Assembly: GCA_020636135.1 (NCBI GenBank)
Contig: JACJYK010000001.1
Location: forward strand, 3,148,501-3,212,500
Source: Lewinellaceae bacterium
Lineage (GTDB): Bacteria > Bacteroidota > Bacteroidia > Chitinophagales > Saprospiraceae
Reading direction: 5' to 3'
DNA: 64,000 nucleotides
Under the pieces are notes generated by a model that worked only from the letters and a program-made list of their open reading frames with translations, did no database searches and had not been told where the DNA came from. Position numbers and translations under genes: made by a program. This document shows, piece by piece, positions 1 to 8,510 of the stretch (position 1 is its first letter; every line of letters starts with the position of its first letter).

Positions 1-425
1 AGCTCACCATTAGGCCTGATCTTATGCGTCACTATTTTAAGCCCATGGGTGATGGATGAAGACAGTACATTCGCAAAAAAGAGGTATTTCGATTGGTCGA
101 ACCAATGACTTCTTGCCGGGACCTTACCGACATCTGCCAGATACATTTCGACAATGGGAGCCCACTGGATGTAATCATCCCACTGGACATTAAAATCCGG
201 ACCGGTAAAATTACGCAGATCCGTCTGTATACGTCGTTCGGCCGGGCTGTGATTGAATGCGATCCCGGTACCAAGAAATCCTACTCCGACCAGCTCCGGG
301 ATCCATTCCTTCACCGGAACAGAATCCACTGATGATACAGAAGAACCGGACCAGCCGATCTGATAGCCTAACAACAAGATCAATAAAATAAAGATCCAGG
401 TCCTTCGGCAAGTTATTATTTTCAA
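1..425 (-). CDS. PAP2-family phosphatase, N-terminal part (runs off left edge)
   Basis: The minus strand is open from a TTG at 425-423 to the window edge (about 141 residues). An in-frame stop at 437-435 excludes an earlier start, so TTG is the likely initiator. A hydrophobic N-terminal segment (WIFILLILLLGYQIG) is an export signal or anchor. The end of the readable part has KIVTHKIRP, which fits the K-x6-RP first motif of the PAP2 (lipid phosphatase/haloperoxidase-fold) superfamily, followed by NGE. The later SGH and R-x5-H motifs would lie outside the window. It starts 13 nt after the stop of the TSUP permease gene, so the two are probably co-transcribed. The known family activity is dephosphorylation of lipid or other phosphomonoesters at the membrane; the substrate cannot be read here. 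Confidence 0.72.
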   Translation of the reverse strand, partial: MKIITCRRTWIFILLILLLGYQIGWSGSSVSSVDSVPVKEWIPELVGVGFLGTGIAFNHSPAERRIQTDLRNFTGPDFNVQWDDYIQWAPIVEMYLADVGKVPARSHWFDQSKYLFFANVLSSSITHGLKIVTHKIRPNGE

Positions 426-438
426 TAGGAACGATTAA

Positions 439-1203
439 TCAACGGAATAAAATTAACAACGCACCAAGTGCAGTCAGGATTAAGATCAATTTACGAAATA
501 CGGCGTCATTGATCCGGTTCATCAAAAATATACCCAGACCTAATCCGGCCAATATCCCCGGCAACAGGTGCAGGTCAACCTGCAGGCTATCCCAGGTGAT
601 GGTGTGCCAGACAAAAATGTGAAAAGGTAATTTGAAGACATTAATGCATAAAAAGAGCCAGGCTCCGGTACCAACGAATGCATTTTTTGGCAATTGCATG
701 GCCAGAAAAAAGACATTGGCGAATGCTCCGGCCAGGTTTCCTACCATGGTGGTAAATCCTGCCATCAACCCAAATGCGCCACCAAAGGACCAGTGCGTCG
801 GCACCTTGGTTATCTTTCGATTACTCATCCAGAATAATAAGCCGACCGTGACCAAAATGATGGTTGCAAGCCCCCACCGGAACACATCTTCCGGCAGGTC
901 TTTCCCAAACCAGACACCCAGTAAAATCCCGGCGATCATCCAGGGTAACAACTGCCAGAAATATTGCCACAAAGCATGCCGGTGATAATACACAACGGCA
1001 AATACATCACCTATAACCAATAAAGGAACCAGGATGCCTGTCGATGCCTTGCTGCCAAATACCAATGCCAGAATGGTAACTACGATGGCATCAATGCCTT
1101 TGATTCCAGCCTTTCCGACGCCTACGATCAGGGCTGCAAGCAGAGCAGCTGACCACTCAACCCAAGTCAGATCGGGTGTAATGACCAAAAGGGTTGAATG
1201 CAT
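439..1203 (-). CDS. TSUP-family (TauE/SafE) membrane permease
   Basis: 254 residues, almost entirely hydrophobic, with about eight predicted membrane segments in two similar halves. The glycine-rich first segment (LIVGVGKAGIKGIDAIVV) and the repeat-like GGAFGLMAGFTTMVGNLAG in the second half are typical of the sulfite exporter TauE/SafE group. The length fits the family (about 250). Known members move sulfite, sulfonates or other small organic anions across the inner membrane; the substrate cannot be inferred here. The ATG at 1203 is the first in frame. It lies in a minus-strand run with the DUF1801 gene upstream and the PAP2 gene 13 nt downstream. Confidence 0.85.
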   Translation of the reverse strand: MHSTLLVITPDLTWVEWSAALLAALIVGVGKAGIKGIDAIVVTILALVFGSKASTGILVPLLVIGDVFAVVYYHRHALWQYFWQLLPWMIAGILLGVWFGKDLPEDVFRWGLATIILVTVGLLFWMSNRKITKVPTHWSFGGAFGLMAGFTTMVGNLAGAFANVFFLAMQLPKNAFVGTGAWLFLCINVFKLPFHIFVWHTITWDSLQVDLHLLPGILAGLGLGIFLMNRINDAVFRKLILILTALGALLILFR

Positions 1204-1257
1204 GTCCTGGATATTTAGAACAAAATTAAGTTTATACGATAAGTACGCGAAGTTATC

Positions 1258-1665
1258 CTATTTCGATTTTACCTGTAATTGGTCAATTTGCCAGGCTTCC
1301 CAGACATAATAAGTAACCACATCCGGGTCAATCTCGTCGAGGGACTTATAGGTATGGGTGTATACTTGCTTTCGGTTCCCTTTATCCAGGAAATTCAAGT
1401 CATCGGCGATCCGATACCCCTCGCTGAATCCCAGCATGACTCCTTCCTGCCGATAGCTGCCCCACTCCACCGAGGGAGGCCAGATAAAACAAATGCGCCG
1501 GTGGTTCGAATAATAGGGCACATTGTAAGCTAATTTTTCATGGACCTGAGGTATGGTTCGCAAGATGGTTGTCCGCAACAGATCAACCATCGCTCGCTCA
1601 TCTTCCGGGAGATAGTCCAGGAATTCATCGATCGAACGGAAGGATACGGTTTGAAATTTATTCAT
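1258..1665 (-). CDS. DUF1801 (YdhG-like) protein
   Basis: About 135 residues when started at the ATG at 1665 (MNKFQTVSFRSIDEFLDYL). An ATG at 1713 would add 16 residues but would overlap the upstream serine hydrolase gene. The body has the DUF1801 pattern: an N-terminal helix with LPEDERAMVDLLRTTI, then a beta-rich core with KLAYNVPYYSNHRRICFIWP and a GVMLGF strand. This small soluble fold is widespread in Bacteroidota and has no settled biochemical role. It sits between the serine hydrolase and the TSUP permease genes on the same strand with short gaps, so it may share their transcript, though no functional link is evident. Confidence 0.75.
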   Translation of the reverse strand: MNKFQTVSFRSIDEFLDYLPEDERAMVDLLRTTILRTIPQVHEKLAYNVPYYSNHRRICFIWPPSVEWGSYRQEGVMLGFSEGYRIADDLNFLDKGNRKQVYTHTYKSLDEIDPDVVTYYVWEAWQIDQLQVKSK

Positions 1666-1699
1666 GAAGTCTGATGCACCGAAAATTGTGAGGTATAGG

Positions 1700-2881
1700 T
1701 TAATTACCGGCAAGGTATTTTAAAACCAGTTCACGGATCTGGTAAAGCACATCCCGGCTAAGATCCGAGGTGTTGTCAGCGCCCCAGATTTCTGTGTTCA
1801 TGTTAAAAAGAGCTGCCTTCTTTTGATCGGGATACAAATACAGAAATGCCTGGAATCCCTTCTGGCTACCGGTATGTCCGTAAAACATTTCCTGCTTCCC
1901 ATCCATGTTCCGGTTCAATACAAATAAAATGGTACCAATGGATTCACCTTCCTCATCAGTAGGCAGCACCGGGCTGATCATCGTCTCCCAGGCTTCAGTC
2001 GACAACAAAGGAGATTCCCCTCCCCCGGCCACATTAAGGAGAAATTGCAAATAGTTTTTCATATCCCGGAATGATGCATTTAATCCTCCGTTTCCTTTGG
2101 TAATTCCCGTATCGAATTCCTTGCCGTGTGTGATCAGGCTGCCATCCGGCTCCACGGCATAACTATTGGAGCGGTGACCCTGTAGGTACGGAGGGGTGAC
2201 GTCAAAATACGTTTTATTCATTTCGAGAGGCATTAATATCCGCTTGCGAACAATGATCTCGATGTCTTCGTCATATAAGGTCTCCAGGATCCGTCCCAGG
2301 AAAGTAATGCCGGGGTTGGAATAACTGTATTTGCTACCGGGTTGGAATTGAATCTCCGTGTAGGGCATCATCGCAACCAGTTGGGACCAATCGGTAGGTT
2401 CAAAAGGATGCCAGGGCTGGCTGCCGCCCCAGGGCCAGGTGGGATTGCGCAATCCGCTGGAATGGGTCATCAGGTGACGCACAGTAATATCGTCCATTGA
2501 ACCAAATGGATTGTGGATAACTCTGGTTTCCGGCAGATAATAGGTTATGGGCTTATCCAGCTCCAGCAGGCCTTCCTGCACTGCCTGCATCGCACAGATA
2601 CCGGTGAAGGTCTTGGTAATGGATGCCCAGTGAAACAACGTCTCCGCATCAACGGCCTGTTTGGTCTCCCGGTCGGCCTGGCCAAAATAGGACTCCAGGG
2701 TTGACCCTGGCGAAACGATCATCAATCCCGCACCGACGATATGATTTTTGCCGAGGATCGATTGGATTGAATCATTGAGCTGGTTCCACATTTGCATGTT
2801 TTGGGTGATCCCAGTCATGGTACTCAGGAAACTAAACAGCAGCATGTACAACGCCCTGTGGAATGAACTATTAGATGGCAT
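1700..2881 (-). CDS. Secreted serine hydrolase, beta-lactamase/DD-peptidase fold
   Basis: 393 residues with an N-terminal hydrophobic stretch (ALYMLLFSFLSTMTGITQ) that looks like a signal peptide. The class C beta-lactamase/esterase motifs are in order: S87-I-T-K90 (nucleophile and general base), Y187-S-N189 as the second motif, and HTG near residue 338 in place of KTG. HTG in this place is common among esterase or peptidase-like members and argues against a true beta-lactamase. It probably acts in the periplasm on esters, amides or D-amino peptides. It is the first gene of a minus-strand run (hydrolase, DUF1801, TSUP, PAP2). A second family member lies at 6753-8324 but is only distantly similar. 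Confidence 0.85.
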   Translation of the reverse strand: MPSNSSFHRALYMLLFSFLSTMTGITQNMQMWNQLNDSIQSILGKNHIVGAGLMIVSPGSTLESYFGQADRETKQAVDAETLFHWASITKTFTGICAMQAVQEGLLELDKPITYYLPETRVIHNPFGSMDDITVRHLMTHSSGLRNPTWPWGGSQPWHPFEPTDWSQLVAMMPYTEIQFQPGSKYSYSNPGITFLGRILETLYDEDIEIIVRKRILMPLEMNKTYFDVTPPYLQGHRSNSYAVEPDGSLITHGKEFDTGITKGNGGLNASFRDMKNYLQFLLNVAGGGESPLLSTEAWETMISPVLPTDEEGESIGTILFVLNRNMDGKQEMFYGHTGSQKGFQAFLYLYPDQKKAALFNMNTEIWGADNTSDLSRDVLYQIRELVLKYLAGN

Positions 2882-2986
2882 GATTGACTTTTGTTATCCT
2901 TTACTGTGAATCAATTTTACTACAACAATTTAGGTCATCCGGCACGTAATGAAGTAAGATTTACCTTCACAATTTTTTTCAAAAAA

Positions 2987-3010
2987 TATATTTGGACTTG
3001 AATAATTTTG
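2987..3010 (+). promoter_or_regulatory. Candidate Bacteroidota -7 boxes before the lipoprotein gene
   Basis: Two perfect TAnnTTTG matches lie close together: TATATTTG at 2987-2994 and TAATTTTG at 3003-3010. No convincing -33 TTG is placed 19-21 nt upstream of either. Use of either would give an untranslated leader of about 130 nt before the start at 3146. The gap (2882-3145) is divergent, so a promoter for this gene is expected here. Confidence 0.3.
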
Positions 3011-3145
3011 CACCCGGAACAATCATTTATCACCCCTCTCGACTTGCATTGAGGTTAGTCACCTCTGCTATTGCGCTATACCCCAAGATACCAGAGTCAA
3101 CTACAATTTTCAATCACGTTATTGAACCAAAAAATTATTCCCCTT

Positions 3146-4078
3146 ATGAAGAAGATGCAACAATTATTCGCCGTTGCGGTGATCCTTGCGATGACAGCTT
3201 GCGAAAAATACCCTAATCAGCCAACCCCTGCCAGCCAGTCAAAACTCGAAACGCGTGCCTCTGTCACCCCAATCGTCGTTGGCGATTGGACAGCTATAGG
3301 AGATGCAGCGAGTGAATGCCAAAGAGCCGGTGATTGTATGGGCTCCGCCTATAAAATTGATAATTGGCAGTCTGTTGGTATGGATGGCACTCATTCCGAT
3401 CCCAATGCACAGCCCGGCACTCCTGCCGCCAATGAAATTGTCATTACATCCAGCGACGGTAAAACATTTACCTGGAGCAGTGATTACGAAGTGTGTAAAG
3501 TGATCGTAAAAGGAGGCACCTATGCCAATATTTACAGTTATCCGGAAGGTTCCTGCGTGGATGAAGGACTGGTAGCTGCCCTTAATCCAAGATCAGGGCA
3601 ACTGTTTGATATCAGCCATGTGACATTCTGCTGGAGCAACACCCTGTGTGAAGCGCCTCCTGCACCATGTTACCAGGAAGAAACCGCCTGGGCCGCCGGA
3701 ACACGCTATGTAAAGAGAGGAAACTGGGCCACTTATACCACGTACGGAGGGGCGGAAATGACGGTTCCGGTTTATGCCGGCCAAACCCTACCAGCCGGAA
3801 CGGCCATTTTATCGGCACCTTCCGCGGGGATGGTAACCATTACCATCAACCTGAACCCGGGTTTCATTTTTTACTACGATCTGTCTGATCCAAATCAGGA
3901 CTACAACATCAAGATTCAGGATTATTCCCGTACTCCCCCAGCCAAAAATCCTGCACCGGGCCAATTCGCCTGGAAGTCTACGGCACTTTTCGGCAGCCAG
4001 ACTGCGACCGTAACGGTACCACAAGCCAAATACTATGGCATCCATCTCGATGTAGCATATGAAACCGACTGCAATTAA
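3146..4078 (+). CDS. Hypothetical lipoprotein, unrecognised
   Basis: 310 residues from the ATG at 3146, chosen because it places a lipoprotein signal right at the N-terminus (MKKMQQLFAVAVILAMTAC, lipobox MTAC). An earlier in-frame ATG at 3071 would put 25 polar residues before the signal. The mature part is rich in Gly, Thr, Tyr and Pro and has several cysteines (SECQRAGDC, TFCWSNTLCEAPPAPCYQ, a final ETDCN) that could form disulfides. It looks like a beta-rich extracytoplasmic protein. I do not recognise a family. It stands alone, followed 27 nt later by a strong palindromic terminator, so it is probably monocistronic. It is presumably anchored in the inner leaflet of the outer membrane or on the cell surface. 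Confidence 0.7.
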   Translation: MKKMQQLFAVAVILAMTACEKYPNQPTPASQSKLETRASVTPIVVGDWTAIGDAASECQRAGDCMGSAYKIDNWQSVGMDGTHSDPNAQPGTPAANEIVITSSDGKTFTWSSDYEVCKVIVKGGTYANIYSYPEGSCVDEGLVAALNPRSGQLFDISHVTFCWSNTLCEAPPAPCYQEETAWAAGTRYVKRGNWATYTTYGGAEMTVPVYAGQTLPAGTAILSAPSAGMVTITINLNPGFIFYYDLSDPNQDYNIKIQDYSRTPPAKNPAPGQFAWKSTALFGSQTATVTVPQAKYYGIHLDVAYETDCN

Positions 4079-4105
4079 AGCATTAGCCGCCCCACTTCAT
4101 GGCAC

Positions 4106-4137
4106 AAAAAGGCAGGTGATCGATCACCTGCCTTTTT
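4106..4137. terminator. Palindromic rho-independent terminator
   Basis: A perfect 32-bp palindrome: five A, GGCAGGTGAT, CG at the centre, ATCACCTGCC-type arm, five T. It starts 27 nt after the stop of the lipoprotein gene. Because it is symmetrical it can stop transcription in both directions, which suits its place between convergent genes. Confidence 0.85.
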
Positions 4138-4145
4138 ATTTCATT

Positions 4146-4462
4146 CCCCAGGCTAAAGCCATGGGGCTATGGGGCGTAATACCTCTCTAAATGTTTCTCC
4201 AATCCCCAGGCTAAAGCCGTGGGGCTATGGGGCGTAATACTTCTGATAAATGTTCTTTCATTCCCCAGGCTAAAGCCGTGGGGCTAATGGGCGTAATATT
4301 TATGATAAATGTTCCTTTAGTCCCCAGGCTAAAGCCGTGGGGCTATGAGGTGTGATACTTCTTTTAAATGTTTCTTCAGTCCCCAGGCTAAAGCCGTGGG
4401 GCTAATGAGCGTAATACTTCTTTAAATGTTTCTTCAGTCCCCAGGCTAAAGCCGTGGGGCTA
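4146..4462. repeat. REP-like hairpin array, six copies at 58-59 bp spacing
   Basis: Six copies of CCCCAGGCTAAAGCCGTGGG (first copy with A for G) begin at 4146, 4204, 4263, 4322, 4381 and 4439. Each can fold as CCCCA-GGC-TAAA-GCC-(G)-TGGGG, a short hairpin with one bulged base. The spacers of about 34 bp are also related to one another (GGGCGTAATACTTCTGATAAATGTTCTTTC-like), so the unit was copied as a whole. The array fills the gap between the convergent lipoprotein and DUF5916 genes. From 4463 to 4516 the same spacer decays into a TACCTCTTC-type microrepeat that ends at the stop codon of the DUF5916 gene. The size and hairpin resemble REP/BIME elements, known to be moved by RAYT transposases; no such transposase is in the window. 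Confidence 0.85.
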
Positions 4463-4516
4463 ATGGGCGTAATACTTCTGATACTTCTTTTACCTCTGAT
4501 ACCTCTTCTACCTCTT

Positions 4517-6679
4517 CTACAAATTCCACCAATAATTCACCTTGAGCACCACCGCCCGGTTGCGGATGGAGAAAGGATCCGGCAGATAATTATCGGTAAA
4601 CACCAGGAAGATATCGGAAGCTGGCTGGTAACGCCACTGCAGACGGGCATTGATATTCAGGTTGTCGGTCTGCTGATTATACTGAACAAACGTAGTAAAG
4701 TATAGCTTGTTTGTCAGGGTAACATCCAGCCGTGGACCGACCAGCCAAAATGTGGTATTGTTCCAGGGAGCATCAAGTTGGATGAGGTTGTAGTTGGTAT
4801 TCAGAGCCAGGCTGACGTAGGGTTGGAAACGGTATCCAATGTCTGTGGTGATGTTTAGCCGTTTACCATGCTGATAATATCCTCCATAACGCGTGGAGAA
4901 GCCGTAGGTAAACAGGCTTTGGGGCTTGGAGGTAAAGATGGTACCAAAGGAACGCCAGTTGTGTCGGGAGCCGACTTTGAGTTTCTCCTTGCCGGTATTG
5001 GTCGGGTCAAAAGGCTGCAGTAATTCGACATAATCGTAACCTACCCAGGCCGTAAACACACTCTGGCTCCGGAAATTAAGATCATACATCATGTAGGTGG
5101 TATTGTCCGTAAAGCGTCCCTGATCGTCGAAATAAATCGATGATCCCAAGGTCGGACCATGACTGAGCACCGAACCTCCCTTGGGGAAAAACAAATGGCC
5201 GATGCTGGGAGTCAGATGGATGTATCCCGTGCGGGGAACAAAGCCTACTTCTGCTTTGAAGTCCTTGCCTACAATCTCATGCTGCCAGAGGATTTTCCAA
5301 TCCCGGCTGGAATATTGCAGGTGGCCGGCATGAATGAAATCTTTACCCTGAGAATCCGGGCTCCATGATTTCAGAAAAAGCGCTTTACCGGTCCACAAGT
5401 TGTTTGAAGATGCCAGGTTGTATTCCAGGCCCAGGTTCCGGTTGTAGGCCGAACCCGGATCCGAAGGACTTCTTTCGCCCACCGCAACTTTATTGACGAA
5501 CATCATCCCGATGTTTGACCGGCTAAACACCTTTCGCTGCAAGGCGAACACGCCAAAGTTCTGGGCGGACAATCCCGTCTCACCCACTTTACGGGTTTGC
5601 ATGTCCATCACCCCGATACGCCAGTTTTCATTGAGCTTACCACTTAAACGGAGTCCGGCATCGATGGGTGCATCCAGCCCGATACGGCGGGAGAAAAAAG
5701 GACGAATTGTAGAATACCCAAAGTTGTTGAATAAGTCCCCATTCTCCAGGAAGAACTGACGACGTTCCGGGAAAAACAGTTCAAACCGGTCCAGATTGGT
5801 TTGTTGTTGATCCACCTCCACCTGCGAGAAATCCGGATTGATGGTAAGATCCAGGTTAAGGGACGAGTTGATCGCAATTTTGGCATCACCACCCACGCGG
5901 TAATTAAATCCAGCCTTATCATCCTTAGAATAATCCTTGGATACATTGGTCAGCACGTAGGGAATCACCGATATATTAGCCCCTGCCGGTGGTGGCGGCT
6001 CATCAAATACGATGGATCCGGTATAAGCAAGCGATGCAGTCGGAAATTGTCGCGGCACAGGCGCCCAGGCACTTTTTTCGGTGCTCTGTACATCCAGGCG
6101 ACTAAAATTGACACCCCATTCCTTTATTCCCCTCTTATATCGAATGCTCTTAAACGGGATAGCCATTTCGATGATGTATTTATCATCGAAGGCATGCACG
6201 GCAGAAGTCCACTTATTGTCCCAGCTGAGATCGACCGACCCTCCCCCATACATGGTCCCATCCCACTGGGCGCCAGCAGCATTGGCACCAAACGAAAACC
6301 CATTGGTCAGGTCATTGAAGGGATCCATAAAAAACAGAAAATTGTCATTCTTGCCAAAGGTAAAATCCCTTCGCAGTGATTGAACAATGTAGCGTTGGCC
6401 GACTGGATGATTGCATACGGCACTGAGGTACAGATTCTTGTCGTCGTAAGCCATGCGGACCTGCGTGAGGATCCGGGCTTTGCTGGTATCCATGGGTAAG
6501 ACCATATTAAACTGGTCGGCTACGTCTGCATTCTGCCAGGTTGCCTCATCCAGTAATCCATCGATTTGTAGCGGTTCGGTTGTGTGGAAAACGGAAAGCT
6601 GGTATTTGCTGTTGATCTTCTGGGCATGCATCACATTGGTCAATGAAACCACAAAAACAAACCATATTAAATACCTCAT
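4517..6679 (-). CDS. DUF5916 protein with N-terminal carbohydrate-binding (CBM9-like) domain
   Basis: 720 residues from the ATG at 6679 (MRYLIWFVFVVSLTNVMHAQ, a clear signal peptide ending AQ); an ATG at 6706 would add nine residues. Residues about 35-220 match the family-9-like beta-sandwich seen before DUF5916, with IDGLLDEATWQNADVADQF and a YDDKNLYLSAVC strand. The rest is a long run of amphipathic strands, with FSRRIGL and RFELFFPERRQFFLENGDLF, the hallmark DUF5916 segment. The C-terminus ends in aromatic strands (KVNYWWNL), as in outer-membrane barrels. The likely place is the outer membrane; a role in binding or passing glycans is only inferred. The serine hydrolase gene lies upstream on the same strand with a 73-nt gap. 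Confidence 0.85.
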   Translation of the reverse strand: MRYLIWFVFVVSLTNVMHAQKINSKYQLSVFHTTEPLQIDGLLDEATWQNADVADQFNMVLPMDTSKARILTQVRMAYDDKNLYLSAVCNHPVGQRYIVQSLRRDFTFGKNDNFLFFMDPFNDLTNGFSFGANAAGAQWDGTMYGGGSVDLSWDNKWTSAVHAFDDKYIIEMAIPFKSIRYKRGIKEWGVNFSRLDVQSTEKSAWAPVPRQFPTASLAYTGSIVFDEPPPPAGANISVIPYVLTNVSKDYSKDDKAGFNYRVGGDAKIAINSSLNLDLTINPDFSQVEVDQQQTNLDRFELFFPERRQFFLENGDLFNNFGYSTIRPFFSRRIGLDAPIDAGLRLSGKLNENWRIGVMDMQTRKVGETGLSAQNFGVFALQRKVFSRSNIGMMFVNKVAVGERSPSDPGSAYNRNLGLEYNLASSNNLWTGKALFLKSWSPDSQGKDFIHAGHLQYSSRDWKILWQHEIVGKDFKAEVGFVPRTGYIHLTPSIGHLFFPKGGSVLSHGPTLGSSIYFDDQGRFTDNTTYMMYDLNFRSQSVFTAWVGYDYVELLQPFDPTNTGKEKLKVGSRHNWRSFGTIFTSKPQSLFTYGFSTRYGGYYQHGKRLNITTDIGYRFQPYVSLALNTNYNLIQLDAPWNNTTFWLVGPRLDVTLTNKLYFTTFVQYNQQTDNLNINARLQWRYQPASDIFLVFTDNYLPDPFSIRNRAVVLKVNYWWNL

Positions 6680-6752
6680 AGCTCCCGTTATTTTTGCGAG
6701 CCCCAATATAAACTACTTTACAGAAAGAATGCGGATCCAGGTGGAATATCCC

Positions 6753-8324
6753 CTATTCCGTCCGGACATCCAGATACTGAATCTTGGGTTGTTCCTCCGG
6801 ACTGCAGGTAAAAAACACCCTGGCTTGCCCGGATTTTCCGTAGAGGGTAAACCGGCCACGCAATTGGTTCAACGGGATCATCGGACCAATCGAATCCACT
6901 GGTCCAATCTGGTCATATACTTTATGGATGTCCTGCAGCCGCAGCGCTTTCGATTGATCCAGAAAGAAATTTTCGGCAAACAAGCTGTCCCGCGGCGAAT
7001 CCGGCCAGGCGGGTAGCAGATCCGCCAGAGCGGACCGCATGGATTCCAGCACAGATGAAGGATGAATTGACCTTTGTTCAAGTCCGGCATCTTGAATGAT
7101 CAGGTCCAGTGCTTTATTGGTCGGCGTACCCATGCCCGCATACGTACGGTTAGCAAAAGCCATAATCCCAAGGCCTAATTCCGGAATAAAAATGTGGACG
7201 CTGCCATACCCGGGTAGTCCCCCGCTATGTGCAATGAACGTGAGTCCATGGCAATTCTGGCTCCATCCCAGACCATAACCATAAAAAGCTGCTGACCCGC
7301 AGGGGCCTTCCGGATCATCCGTCTTCTGTCCGATACCTCTTAATGCATATGGTTGTTGCATAGCCCGCACCGAGGATGCTGCTACCGGACCGGGCAATCC
7401 TTCACTCCCGGAAGGCCAGGCACTCAGCAGATAGGCCTCATACCGCGCCCAGTCTTCCAGCGTGCTGATAAAACCGCCCATACAGGCATAGGCTCCATCC
7501 TTGAGGATGGGCTCCAGCTTCCATTGTTCTTCCTCCCATCGATAACCCAGAGCCAGCGGGGTATCACCGGCGGTCTCATAATCCCAGATACTATGAGTCA
7601 TCCCGATCGGGCCTAATATGTATTCATTCATGTATTGCTGATAGGGCATACCGCTGGCTTTGATGATCACCTGGCCCAATAGCGCGAAACCCAAATTGCT
7701 GTATTCAAATCCGGTGCCCGGCGGGGTCGAAAAAGCAACTCCTTTGCTGACAAAAGCAAGCAGTTCCTCATCCGAGTCCTGCAGCTGGCGGTCAGCCCAG
7801 GGGTTATCCTCCGGAAATCCGGCTGTCATTGTAAGTAACTGATGGATGGTGATGGGTTTTGCTTCCCGGGTAGGATATGGCAGGTTTTTTAATTCAGGAA
7901 TGTATTTCTCTGCCGGATCCTGGACATTCAGCTTTCCCGCTTCCTGTAGCTTTAATATGGCCATGGCCGTCAGGCTCTTCGTCATGGATGCTACCCGGTA
8001 GAGTGTCTGGCCATCCGGCTTGGCATGGGTTTCGAGATTAAGTTCACCCCAACCCTGCTGATGGATCATGGCTCCGTCCAGGACAATGCCGTAGACATAC
8101 GATGGAAAATGTTGTGTTGTAGCGTAGGCTTCAAAAATCGAATCAATCCGGGGGACCAGCGCCAGTACGCGTTGTGTCCGGTCCGTTTGGGTAAATGCTG
8201 CCGGCTGAAAATCGCCTGCCACCTTTACCGGACTGATTGCATTGGAGGTGACCGGTTCCTGGCTCTGTTTACATTGCATCGCCAGCATTACGGTAACAAG
8301 GAAAAAAAGCTTACGGCCATCCAT
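6753..8324 (-). CDS. Serine hydrolase lipoprotein, beta-lactamase/DD-peptidase fold
   Basis: 523 residues. The N-terminus (MDGRKLFFLVTVMLAMQCKQ) carries a lipobox with C18, so the protein is probably lipid-anchored. Family motifs are S113-M-T-K116, Y208-S-N210 and an HSGGLPGYGS segment near residue 375 as the third motif. About 110 extra residues follow the catalytic domain and end in a beta-rich tail (YGKSGQARVFFTCSPEEQ), a C-terminal domain seen in many long esterase-type members. Activity on small esters or D-amino acid peptides is known for relatives; the substrate is unknown. It may be co-transcribed with the DUF5916 gene 73 nt downstream. Confidence 0.85.
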   Translation of the reverse strand: MDGRKLFFLVTVMLAMQCKQSQEPVTSNAISPVKVAGDFQPAAFTQTDRTQRVLALVPRIDSIFEAYATTQHFPSYVYGIVLDGAMIHQQGWGELNLETHAKPDGQTLYRVASMTKSLTAMAILKLQEAGKLNVQDPAEKYIPELKNLPYPTREAKPITIHQLLTMTAGFPEDNPWADRQLQDSDEELLAFVSKGVAFSTPPGTGFEYSNLGFALLGQVIIKASGMPYQQYMNEYILGPIGMTHSIWDYETAGDTPLALGYRWEEEQWKLEPILKDGAYACMGGFISTLEDWARYEAYLLSAWPSGSEGLPGPVAASSVRAMQQPYALRGIGQKTDDPEGPCGSAAFYGYGLGWSQNCHGLTFIAHSGGLPGYGSVHIFIPELGLGIMAFANRTYAGMGTPTNKALDLIIQDAGLEQRSIHPSSVLESMRSALADLLPAWPDSPRDSLFAENFFLDQSKALRLQDIHKVYDQIGPVDSIGPMIPLNQLRGRFTLYGKSGQARVFFTCSPEEQPKIQYLDVRTE

Positions 8325-8389
8325 GATCTTGGTTTTGATCCAAGATACTGCATTATCACCGGGTTTCGGATTTGTGGTGAATTGGTTTT

Positions 8390-8510
8390 ATGGTATTTAG
8401 GAATTACAATGTTACGGTGTTTTGGTGTTTTGGTGTTTGGTATTATGGTATTATGGACGTCAAGTCCCATCACCGTCAAAACGTAAACACTTAAACACTT
8501 AAACACGTTA
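8390..8510. repeat. Low-complexity intergenic word repeats
   Basis: Short tandem words fill the gap between the serine hydrolase start and the DUF4407 stop: GGTGTTTT three times, GGTATTATGGTATTATGG, then AAACACTTAAACACTT and AACACGTTATC right up to the stop codon region. The AACACG word recurs in the gaps at 33866, 36840 and 43421. Confidence 0.6.
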
